Position numbers and translations under genes: made by a program
Shown here: positions 10,032 to 20,031 of the stretch, one piece after another
How the letters are laid out: the number at the start of each line of letters is the position of its first letter
Position numbering within the stretch: position 1 is the first letter of the stretch
NCBI RefSeq assembly: GCF_963678635.1
Contig: NC_087065.1
Coordinates: forward strand, 55,890,397-55,954,396
Length of the DNA: 64,000 nt
Origin: Symsagittifera roscoffensis
Lineage: Eukaryota; Xenacoelomorpha; Acoela; Convolutidae
Direction of reading: 5' to 3'
The notes under the pieces: model-generated
Databases searched by the model: none
The model's input: only the letters and a program-made list of their open reading frames with translations
What the model was told of the DNA's origin: nothing

Positions 10032-10436
10032 TCTGTTCTTTCCAGTTCAATTCGGTTTTGATTCCAAGATTTTGACTCAAGTGAGTAAATAAATGATCAA
10101 TCAGGATCTAGAAAAGAAGTCACAAATATCACACCTGTCAGTTTCACCTTAACATATATCGTTAAAATTTGCTTAAAAACAGTTCAGATAAAGAGATATT
10201 TATCCTAAAATTTATTAAAATCAATTGGTTTCTAAAATTTTGGAATTCGACCTAAGATTGGACAGTCCAAACTTTGGATCTATTCCTAAGATCATCATTT
10301 AGTTGTTCATGGTCACTAACTCCTACTTACCCATGATCTTAATAACCTAACACATAATAACCTAACATAGCATAACATAACATAACACATCTTACATACA
10401 ACTTAGTCTTTGGCCTAACACTCTCTCGCACATCAT
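10032..10436 (-). other. Element A spacer between ORF1 and ORF2
   Basis: This is about 400 bp of AT-rich noncoding sequence. It contains a short simple repeat of the AACATA/AACCTA type at about 10345-10395 and the splice acceptor described separately. I see no reading frame. Confidence 0.6.
10108..10125 (-). promoter_or_regulatory. Candidate splice acceptor before ORF2 (element A)
   Basis: On the minus strand the sequence is GTGACTTCTTTTCTAG followed by ATCC. This is a good polypyrimidine tract and AG acceptor. The 76 nt from there to the ORF2 ATG contain no other ATG. Element B has a matching acceptor before its ORF2. This suggests that ORF2 is expressed from a spliced subgenomic RNA. The site is seen; its use is inferred. 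Confidence 0.45.
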
Positions 10437-12074
10437 TCAGCCTATACTTAAGTAATATTTCTTATGTAGATATACTTGTATGTTCGTATCAGAGAATATC
10501 ACGTGTACAAGCGCGTAAAATTCCCAAGGATGCAGTCTTCCTCTGTTTGGATCGTACACTGGAAGCGAGAGCTCCTTCACGTCCATTTCGACAAGGAAGT
10601 CCCTCAGCCTCGTCAAAGACAAGACTAGGTTCTCTGGGTCCACGTGCTGCTTCTCCCTCGCCCTCGTTACCAAGAAGCATTTTCCCGGTATCTGCGACGC
10701 CGCGGGAGGTAAGGCTTCCACGCCCCCTATCCCTGGTCTTTGCTTCCAAAGGAATTCCACGTTTTTGTATTCTCTCTTAAAATCTGCCGCTAATGCTGTC
10801 CTAAAACTCATGTCTGCGGTGATTGCTATCGCACATGTTCTGTTTGTGAGTATGAAATCACTGTCTGTTAGTATTATGTTACTTGAATATTCATTTGGTA
10901 AGTTAAAATATGACTCAACTACCCTGCCTATGTCAGGTTTCTTAGGCTCTTCGCCTGTTTCTGCTTCTAAGTCTCCTGTTTCTCTTGCTATTCTTAATTT
11001 TTTTATTATCAGGTTTTCAGTGTGGGTAAGTCCTACCCCCACTCCCTGGACAAAAATATCCATCGACGTCCCCGTCGATCGCATACCGGGTATCAAGTTA
11101 AGGTTAGAAGCTGGAATGAGTAGTCGTCCTTCCTGGGCAGCCCAGGAAGGATCATCTCGTTCGGTCTTGATGTATTTCATGCTTTCACGATCTACGTCTT
11201 GAATTGTGACACTGGTCTCCTCAGGATCTGAGGTCGTTTCATTCAGCCACTCTAAGGCACACAGGTTCAAGTCTTGTTCATATGACTGCTGTTGCTCGTC
11301 GTCGAATTCTACCTCGGGTTTTGACCAGTCGTCAACCCACTCATCGTCGTGATCATCGACTATGTCAATGTCTTGTGACACAGTTATTTCCTCTAGACCC
11401 ACTACTTCCTCCACTATCTTCTTTAGATCTATCCTATCCACTACAAAGTCGTCACCGTAAGGATTGTATTTCTTTCTTGGTCTCATCCCGTCCTTCTGAC
11501 GAGTCTGTATGGTGAACGCAAGATCCGGTTCCAAGTTCTCGGGAACCTCTATCTGTTCGGGATCCTGCCAATCTTCCTCTGCGTAGGGTAAGGTTTCATC
11601 GTCATATTCGATCTGTTCGTTTGGATCCAGGTCCAGCGGTGTATCCGTACCTTCCTCTACGACTTCGTTTCCATCGTTCTTGTCCCTGGTGCCTTTTTCA
11701 TTGACCTCACAAGCAGGATCCATCATTAGATAATCCCCTTCTTCCATGTCTGCAGGTATACACCAGTCTTCTGTCGATGGATTGTGTGGCTTGATGTTCT
11801 CGTAGTGGGCGGCTCGGCCAGTACTCAGTCTATAAAAGCGTCCCTCCTGGTGCACCTCTGTAATCATGAAGGGTCCCCTCCACTTTTTTAGGAGCTTCTT
11901 TGTCCCTTTCGGTGGTATAACGTTCTGAAATACCCATACGTAGTCTCCCACCGAGTAAGCCTTTGCACCAGCTGCTTTCTTGTCGAATTTTTTCCTCTGC
12001 CTTGCATGTGCCTGCTGAGTGTTTCGTCTACACAAATCGTTCAACTCCTGTTGGCGTCTGATCACATCCCTCAC
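10437..12074 (-). pseudogene. Element A ORF1 C-terminal part: integrase end, GPF module and macro-like domain
   Basis: This 545-aa stretch starts inside integrase. It has the GPY/F-type module (WRGPFMITEV) near residues 55-95, then an acidic linker, then a block GVGVGLTHTENLIIKK. The last roughly 150 aa (plus coordinates about 10890-10440) resemble the TARG1/OARD1 type of macro domain: an ADMSFRTALAADFK helix in place of the Gly-rich loop, a CFLVTR strand, LSLPVYDPNRGRL, and a final NIQVYLHKKYY strand. The usual ADP-ribose phosphate-loop glycines are replaced, so binding without catalysis, or no binding, is likely. Here macro is in frame with integrase, whereas B has a 1-nt break. The upstream join is interrupted by a stop at 12126. 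Confidence 0.8.
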
Positions 12075-12125
12075 GTAGACCTGTGGGGACGTTTTCTTTC
12101 TCTCATACTCCGGGTAGAAGAAGGT

Positions 12126-12569
12126 TTAGGGTAAAGACTTTTCGTGTCCAGTTAGCATCATGTGTGGACTGACTCCAGTGGTGGAGTGTTGCGTGCTGTT
12201 ATATGCTCCCATCACCTGTGGAAGGTATCTGTCCCAATCGGTCATGTACCTGGAACAATATACTCTTAGCATCGACACTAACGTCCTATTCTGTCTTTCC
12301 ACTAAGCCATTCGTTTGAGGGTGGTATGTCGTGGAGTGAGCATGAGCGACCTGTGAGCGTCTCATAAGCTCTTTCGTAAGCTCTCCTACGAAAGCTGTTC
12401 CATTATACGATTGAAACGTCATTGGAAACCATGTCTTGCTATCCACGTATTGATCAGGTGGTCGCATGTCTCTTCCGCCGAGGCAGTTATGCAGGGCACG
12501 GCCTCTGCATACTTCGTAAAATGATCTATCATGACCAGCACCTGATTGTAACCATTGTCTGTCATGCAT
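12126..12569 (-). pseudogene. Element A integrase, second half of catalytic core (broken)
   Basis: The first part of this frame is out of register with the upstream integrase piece, so only the last two thirds are true integrase. It carries the HPQTNGLVERQN block with the catalytic Glu. The second catalytic Asp is changed to Tyr (SYNG, where B has SDNG). An in-frame TAA at 12126-12128 separates it from the C-terminal part in the same frame. Together these breaks make A integrase non-functional. Confidence 0.85.
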
Positions 12570-12919
12570 ATCTTTTGGTGATCTATTTGCGCCACCTCGT
12601 TGAATTCAGACGACTCGATCGATTGTAAGGGAAATCGCAACTTCCTTGGATCCTTGACCTGTTGGCATGACAGACATGCTGTTACCCATTTCTCGCATGC
12701 CTTTTTCATCCCAGGCCACTCAAAGCGCTTCAGTATCCTCTGATATACTTTGTCGATCCCCTGATGGCCCATCTGATCATGTGACCTGAATAATAGTTCT
12801 GTCTGATAGAGTTGCGGTAACACTATCGCGTTATACTTGTATAGGACTCTGTCTTCCTCCCTTCTTTTGCAAGCCACGATCCCGTCCTTGTTCAAATATA
12901 ACCTCCCTTCCTTCTGCAT
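12419..12919 (-). pseudogene. Element A integrase N-terminal zinc domain and core start (broken)
   Basis: This piece holds the HH-CC zinc domain (SHDQMGHQG ... CLSC) and the first catalytic Asp (QIDHQK). It ends at a frameshift within 12420-12570; the core continues in another frame. Upstream it is separated from the linker piece by an extra in-frame TAA just after SYRILRQ. It is homologous to B codons about 1170-1330 of the pol frame. Confidence 0.85.
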
Positions 12920-12922
12920 GAA

Positions 12923-13981
12923 TTATTGTCTCAGGATGCGATAACTATCTTCCTCGAGGTCCCCTTTATCCGGAGAACCATTCTCGATCCACCTTTTCAG
13001 GTTGTTTGTCATGCGATCATTTCTCTGCGCTCTTAGAAGGTCCGAGAGTCTGTATCTCGCCTTCAAGTATGTCTTCATGACTCTCATCTGACTATTCAGC
13101 TCGTTGGGCTGATGTGTGTCTTCTTCCATCTTAACGCACCAAATCTTCGCCAACGGTTGTGTCTCTTGTTCAAACGGCTGAAGATCAGTCCTGCTTACCT
13201 CTTTCTGCGGCAACAGGCTTATCGAACGTTTCGATACCGCTATCGTCTCTAAGTCATCCGCTGCGTTGTCAAAGACTCTTTCGCTTGGTATTAGGTATCG
13301 ATCACTGTCAGGATCCTGGTACACCTCTCTGTCCAGGTCCCTTGCCCGAGTTTCCACTAGTAGCGTGTGTATTGCCAGTTCTGACAGTTCTGATCCCGAG
13401 CACGAATTCCTGTCTGAATAGGTGTCCATTCCTGAGCTTCCTGAATTATCATCCGTCGAAGAGGTTGTGCTGGAGACTGCACTCTCCTCCAGATCATATC
13501 GGTGCTTTCTTCGCATCCATCTGAACTCCCCGGACAAAACCTTGTTCTCTAGGTCCTGTTTCTCATCAGGAATTTTCTCGTATATCTCAGACTCCACGGA
13601 CAAATTTTCTCGTCCCGGGTGTTGATCTTGTGATCGCTGGTTCTTCTCATCATCCTTCTCCCCGGACAAATAGTCTTGCAGCAGATTTTTTTCTACCTCT
13701 TCACCCTCTTTAACCCGGTCCACAAAGGTGACGGTTTTCCTTCGCTTGCTGCTCCCCTGTTCTTTCTGTCCGTAAGAAGTACTGGTTAAAATCTCTTGGG
13801 GTATTGAGGATACTAGTGGCTGAACTATTGTCCTACAATCCCTCTCGTTCTCTTCGTGCTGTCGTCTGGACGGCATGATCTTCAGTTTCTCACTGACTGT
13901 TAGCGATGCCACTGCAGCTGTCCACTCGGGGTCATCTCTGGTCACTTCTCTCTCTAACAATCCACCCAGCATCCGCATCAC
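12923..13981 (-). pseudogene. Element A linker between RNase H and integrase (broken)
   Basis: This is an acidic, Ser/Glu-rich segment of about 350 aa matching the B linker (about 36350-37350). Typical Ty3/Gypsy Pol proteins have a much shorter connection here, so the length is a family trait. Stops at 13994-13996 and just before 12919 bound it, both in the same frame as the neighbouring pieces. No known domain is visible. Confidence 0.75.
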
Positions 13982-13993
13982 TTGCGGTGTGAC

Positions 13994-15148
13994 CTACACC
14001 GTTTTATCCAATAATGAGAGGCTGTTTATGTTCATGCGAGAGAGTTCTTGCTGGACCAGGTTCGAGCGCAGCAACAGATCCAAGGGGACCGGGTCCTCCT
14101 TGGATAGGATCTTTATCTCGGCTGCTTTCTCTACAGGTAACTCAGGGTGCCCTGGAATTGGATGTCCAGATTTATCCAACCATCTCGTTAAGGGAAGCGC
14201 TTCATAAGTTTCTTTGTCCAGATACGAGAATCCCTCCTTTATTTCCGCCTGATTGGCCTGCTTCTGCTCCAATCTTTCATAGAACTCAGTTTTCTTGCTG
14301 AGGCTGTCAGCATTCTGGTGTTTATCACGCATCCTATGTTCGATTATCATATGGTAGCCATCCAATCTTACTATCCATCTACCAATATAACTCTGATCCA
14401 TCGAGTAAGTCTTCAACCAGGATAACGCTCTGTTGTCCACGCGTAACTTGAAGGGAGCGCTCCCCAAGTATGCACGGTACTTTTCCACGAAGGTGACTAC
14501 TGCAAACATTTCTGCTTTTGGTGCGCCATATTTCATCTCTGTGTCACTCAAGACTTTGCTGCCGTATGCAATGGGACGGAGAACTGTTCTTCCGTTCCAT
14601 TCTTGCTCTTGATGCAAGATTCCTGAGATGGCCACCACCGATGCGTCTGTGTCGAGAACATACATGCCCTTTTCTGTAGGCATGCCCAGCACTGGCGCTT
14701 CGCACAGTTCCCGCTTTATGTTCTCGAAAGCAACCTGTGCCTCATCGTTCCATTCGAACTTTTTCCCTTTGTTGCGCATCAGCTTCTGCATCGGGTACAC
14801 CTTGTCCGCATATCCTTTTATGAATTCTCGGTAGTAATTGGCAAACCCTAGGAAGCTCAGGAGCTGTGTGTCCGTCCTGGGGGCCTTCCATGTCAACACT
14901 GCTTCCACTGCTTCCGGGTCCGGCCTCACACCATGCCTATCCACCATTCTTCCTAGGTACTTTATCGAATCCCTAAGGAAGCTCAGGAGCTGTGTGTCCG
15001 TCCTGTGGGCCTTCCATGTCAACACTGCTTCCACTGCTTCCGGGTCCGGCCTCACACCATGCCTATCCACCATTCTTCCTGGGAACTTTATCGAATCCCT
15101 AAGGATTTCACATTTCGATGGTTTGCACTTTAATCCTGCTCTTTTCAT
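13994..15148 (-). pseudogene. Element A RT thumb and RNase H with internal duplication
   Basis: This covers the RT connection (LGFANYYREFIKGYADKVYP), the RNase H core (LDTDASVVAISGILHQ, YGAPKAEMFAVV) and HQNADSLSKK. Its N-terminal part contains a 42-aa segment repeated twice in tandem, which B lacks. It begins at a frameshift just after the catalytic YVDD region and ends at a nonsense codon at 13994-13996. Confidence 0.88.
14850..15101 (-). repeat. 126-bp in-frame tandem duplication inside RT
   Basis: Units 14850-14975 and 14976-15101 are nearly identical, with a few substitutions. Each encodes 42 aa, from RDSIK to LLSFL. B has a single copy at the matching place. The junctions share a short CTA(A)GGA homology, consistent with slippage or unequal exchange. 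Confidence 0.9.
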
Positions 15149-15942
15149 GCATCCAAAAAGACCTCATCGAGCCTATCAATGTGGTCTTCCAGGGTCGGTG
15201 TCGCTATGACTACGTCATCCACGTAACACATCACGAGATTCCCGTACTTCTTGGTCACTTTCGTCAAAGCCTGAGCCATCAGTCTTTGAAAAGTGGCCGT
15301 TGCATTGCACAAGCCGAAGGGCATCCTCTTCCACTGGTACAATCCCAATTCGCACGCGAATCCGGTTTTCTCTCTGTCCTTCTTTCGCAGAGGGACCTGC
15401 CAGAAGGCAGAACCTAAGTCCAATGTGGTGAAGAACTTGGCATCACCAAGTTTAGATAGGCTCTCGTCTATTCGCGGTATCGGGTACGCATCTTTTATCG
15501 TTACCGCGTTCAAGTAACGAAAGTCGCAACAAAATCTAAGCTGTCCCCCTTTCTTTTTCGCCATTACTACCCCGCAAGCCCATGGCGATTTCGAGGGTTC
15601 TATCATGTCGTATTCAAGCAACATTTCTATTTCCGCTCGGCACGCTTCCGATTTGTGTGGCGTCATTCGTCTTGCGCCTTCCCTATGGGGAACGGCGCCC
15701 TCTTCTAGTTCGATTTTGTGTTCGACGAAAATACAGCAACCGATATCCGCGTTATGTTTTGAAAATACATCTGCGTTCCGATTTAGGAGGTCCCGTAATT
15801 TTTCGCAATCTCCCTCACCTATTTTCCCTTTTAAATGTTCTATCTCTGGCAAAACCGGTTTGTCAGATTCTAGTTCATATGACGAGGGGCGTTCCGGAAA
15901 ATTCGAGCAGCTTGATAAGCCGTCGTCCGTTTTGGATTTCAT
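15145..15942 (-). pseudogene. Element A reverse transcriptase fingers and palm
   Basis: This 265-aa piece contains the RT blocks of the Ty3/Gypsy type: SPWACGVVMAKKK, FCCDFRYLN, TTLDLGSAFWQVPL, MPFGLCNATATFQRLM and the active site MCYVDDVVIA near plus 15210. The upstream join to Gag-protease is a 1-nt shift around 15910. The downstream join is a frameshift near 15160. The active-site residues themselves are intact. Confidence 0.92.
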
Positions 15943-18001
15943 TGATAGATTTTAATTCATTAATCCTATTTAAAATTTTATCTTTATTGGCATGATAAGG
16001 ACAGTCTTTCACACTATATTTCTTCAAGTTTTGTGTCTCCTCATAGTCGGTCCTCATCGGCAAAGCGTAGCCAAGCTTCTTTCCACGCTGGATTGAAACC
16101 GTGGTGTCCAGTGTGTTCAACAACACACTGACACACTGTCCGTTTCGCGTTACCGAGAAGCTCCGGCCTAAAATTACCGAACTTTGACTATTTGGATTCG
16201 GTACTAAGCAAACCTGTTTACTATCACTTAACGAATTCAAATTTCTCATTCTAAGAATTGCTACCACAGCTTGTCCTGGTTGTAATTTTACTTTTCTATC
16301 CAAAAAAATTGGTACCTTGTTTTCGTCTGTTATTATCCTATTAATTGGTCTCTTAACATACTTTTGGTCCGGGTTTCTAATCCGTATCAGACCGTTGTTC
16401 AAGTCAATCATCAAGTCAAAATTCCTGACAAAATCTCTGCCCAGGATGAATTGGTCGGCGTCGTCCAGATTCTCTACCACCAGAAAGCTCATCCAAAGAT
16501 CTCGTCCTCCCATGTGGAGGACCGTTATTGGTGTTCTTCCGGCTACGTAGATAGCTCCTCGATTGGCTGCGGCCAGTCGGAGATTCGTTGGAATTAGATC
16601 TTCCCGCGTGAAGCCCATTCTTTCCCAAGTCTTTATCGGCATCACACTCACTACCGCTCCTGTGTCCAGAAGCCCTGTGACTCCGATTTTTGTTCCGTCG
16701 AGCAGATGTGCGGTCACATCTGCTTCATATCCAAAGTTTACTGCGTCTTGTTCCATCATGGCGTCATGGCCTATCCTGCGGACTTTGAGTTCCTCTTCTC
16801 TCAAATAGATCTGCCCCATTTGGTCATCATCTGTTGTTACATAAGTCCTGGTGTAGATACTGATTCCATCCACGTTCAGCATTACTTGATACGGCCCATA
16901 GACCTCTAGGTAGCGTCCATGAAGTTTCTTCGTGCGTGGGCCACCCGTCGTTAGTAGTGCTCGCACAGCTCTCGACTCGGTGCGTGGCTCCACCTGCCTC
17001 AGATAATCTGCATATGTGTCCAAATGCATCAAAGTGAACTCGGATGGTTCACTCAGATTTCTGATCACCTGATGTCCAGCCACTGAGATTATCGACTGTA
17101 TCTTGCTTCCTTGCGGCACCATGCCGAACCTCTGACCGGAGATCACATTAAGCTTCATGCTCAAACTGCTTGGTGCTTTAGTTTCCTCGCACTCCGTTGC
17201 TTCGAAGGTATTCAGTTGCTCCTGAAGTTTTTCATTCTCCAGTTCAAGTTTCACTTTTTGTTCGATTTCTTTCGTCACTAGTTCCTGCTGCACTCTATTT
17301 AGAGCATCCCTCTCGGCTGCCTTATAATCGATCTTGAAGTCATGAGCCGCAGTTGCTGGTTCCGGCTCACGTGTTTCCTCTATTACCGCTGGCATTTTCT
17401 TTGCCGCCAGCTCTTGAGGTTTATCCTTTCTGCGTGCCTCTGCTTCACTCAAAAGTCGAGCCTTGCCGGCTTTCACTCCTGATAAAACTTCTTCATGTCT
17501 TGGATGCTTGATGTCTGCCACTGCATCCCAGAATTGCGGACAATCTGATTTAAAATGACCTTCCAAGTTGCAAAAGAAACACTTCGGGCCGAATTTCGCA
17601 AATACTCCTCTCATGAAATCCTCATGGTCCAATTCTGACGCATCTTCGTCCTCGAGGCTAAAGCCTATTGCTTTCATGCCTTGTTTGTAAGCTGGGCATG
17701 CTGACACATGATGGTCCGTTGAACTGCAATTAGCACAAGAGCGTCTCTTGTCCATATCATCCCTCGGTCTGTACCAATTATTCCCTTGGTTTGCTGGTCC
17801 GTTGTTAAAATTGCCATAATTTTTCTTGTAATATCCAGATCTCGAAGGAGGTTTCAACAAAAGATAGTCTTTTGATTTGAGCCTCAACTCCTCCGGTGTT
17901 GGCGCATTAGTTGATAGTGGTGTGTAATGCGTTGCTAGCATCGTACGAAGTTCATCATTGTTCACACCATCGATAAATTTCGAGGCTACGGCCAGGTTCA
18001 T
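15875..18001 (-). pseudogene. Element A Gag C-terminal part and aspartic protease
   Basis: Two CCHC zinc knuckles lie at residues about 89-102 (CANC...C) and 141-154 (CFFC...C). A charged coiled segment follows. A retropepsin-type protease then has the active site LLDTGAVVSVMP (plus about 16660) and the FILGRDFVRNFD block. In this copy Gag and protease are in one frame. The ATGA overlap with the upstream piece is accidental: comparison with B shows a 1-nt frameshift around 18030 and a single ancestral frame. Confidence 0.88.
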
Positions 18002-20031
18002 TCTTCGGTTTGACTCATCCGGTGGCTGCGTCTTCTCAGCATTTCCAAATCATCGAGAAACTTGTCTATCGTTTCATCTTCTCGTTGCCTCCGTTTCTCG
18101 AAGCGCATCATCGCCTGGTGCCCCTGCACCCCTGATCCAAAACGGTTTAACAAGATTTCGAAGATCTTCTCAGCAGTGTCACGTTGATATTGCTTCTTGG
18201 CCATGATACAGTTCAGGGCTGTCCCTTCTAAGTTGCTGGTGAGCGCGCTGCATTCGTGTCTCTCCGACAAGTCCTCTTCCTCGAAATGCAGCTTCATTAC
18301 CTCTATCCAGGTATCAAAAGACCTGTTTAGGGGTTCAAATGCTGTGGCCATTGCCGTAGCATCCCTTGAGTGTCCCGCCTGAGTGTCCTCACACCTCGTC
18401 AAAGGCTCTGTATGCGGTGCATCCCTGCAATCCGAATCGCCGTGAGTGTTTCCCTCTTGGCCCACATGACTCCTCCTCGGGCTTGCATGCCCCCTGTTGC
18501 CGGAATCACTTCTCCCAGTCGCATGTGTGCCTTGCGTTGGTCGTTCGTTAGAGGTCTGTCTGTTCCCCGTTGAACTTGCTCTACTGTTCGGGCCCCATGC
18601 TCCATTACCCCTTGTGGCATAGCCTGATGAGCTGCCCCTGCCTCTAGTGGATCCATACGTCTTCCTATTTTGATGTTCATTGAAGTTCACCCTCGGTTCC
18701 CTGCTGGGACCTCGCGAGTTCGGTTCTCCTTCTTTTGGTCCACTCTTGCTGCTTAGTAGCCCGTCCAACCTATCCATGATAGCCTGAGTTCGCCTCTCCA
18801 TCATCGCGTCTATCTTTGTGTCAAGAGTCCCAAGAGACTGCTCTTGTTGAATTCTTAACTTCTCCATGTCGTCACTTAAGCGTAACTCTCGCTGTTCTGC
18901 CTCTCTTGTCTTTCGCGACAAGTTCCTCGCCATATGTTCGTCCGTTCTTTCTTTCAAGCGTTTTTCGCTCCTGCCAACTTCTTGTCTGTTGCGGTTTATT
19001 TCTTCCCGCAGACTCTCTCTTTCAATGTGAACTGCCCTTTCTAGTTCACTCATCCTTATTGACATCTGCTCGTTTTGTTCTCCTAAACTGTCCACTATGT
19101 TGTTTAAGGCTTCTTCTAGTGCTGCCCCGTTATCCACGAGTGGCGTTACTAGTGGCGGTGTAACCCTGTCGGTCCCAGGTAGCTTCGTGCTGGTCGAGAT
19201 CCGGGCCTTGACTCTCTGCCTCGACGTCTTTTCATTATCTACCTCAGGATCCGCCAATGCGTTGCCCAGCTCTCTCTTTCTACTCTCCCCAGCTTGCAGC
19301 TCTGAATTTGTCATAATCGCGAAGTCTCTTGACTGGCCCGGTGTGTTTGCCTCTTTGCTTATCGTTGTCACTACACCAAATTTGTCCATGGTTCCAGTCT
19401 CTCTTCCGACGTATGCCTCGTTCTCCTGGATCGAACTATTCGTGCTGACCTGAGATCCAAAGTCCCCTTGCTCCTCTTCATCCTCTTCCTCCTGGGATTC
19501 AACTTCGTTCCCTGCGCATCCTCTCATGGTGAATGGAAAGATGTTTCCGAAGGTGTTTTTCATTCTTTCGGAGAACGATGATGACGTTGTTTGTTTCCCA
19601 GTTCCACCTGCCATCATAGTGTTGTCTGTCGGAGATCTTCTCGTTGTCGCTACTTCAGTTGAGATGTCGGACAGTTCCGACATCTCTTCTCGATCCAATG
19701 TCCCGGTGGAAGTGGCAAAATCATGGCCTTGTTCTACCGGAGTAGATTCACTCGCCAGCCTTTTGCCTCTCCCTTCCAGTCCATTTACTTCCTGGTTGTC
19801 GTTCATGGTATGGTCCGTATTGACCTCCACTTCTAACAGTTCTTTTCGCTCTTCTGAGGTCTTCTGACTTCTCGTTTCAACCATTCTGCCTGAAACCGTA
19901 TCCTCTTTATCGGACCGGGATCGCTTGATCCAATCCACAAAAGGATCGGTCATCGTTTTTCTTTGCTTTTCAGTTATGAATTTCCTAGAGCTATTACCTC
20001 GTTTTGGTATCCTTGACTTGTCTAGACTCAT
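17998..20031 (-). pseudogene. Element A Gag N-terminal and capsid region
   Basis: This 677-aa piece includes an internal MVETRS start-like block that matches MVSTRS in B. The long middle is disordered. A coiled coil lies at about residues 305-425. Capsid-like helices run from about residue 563 (FDTWIEVMKLHF, LEGTALNC, IFEILLNRFGSG, FLDDLEMLRRR). It is broken near its end by the frameshift around 18030. The start at 20031 is the first Met of the open frame. The low-complexity stretch at about residues 455-550 is Ser/Gly/Arg-rich and may bind RNA. Confidence 0.85.

Noticed and set aside
17998-18001. ATGA stop-start overlap as a genuine gag/pol coupling site in A
   Set aside because: The B protein alignment runs straight through here, so the overlap comes from a 1-nt deletion around 18030.
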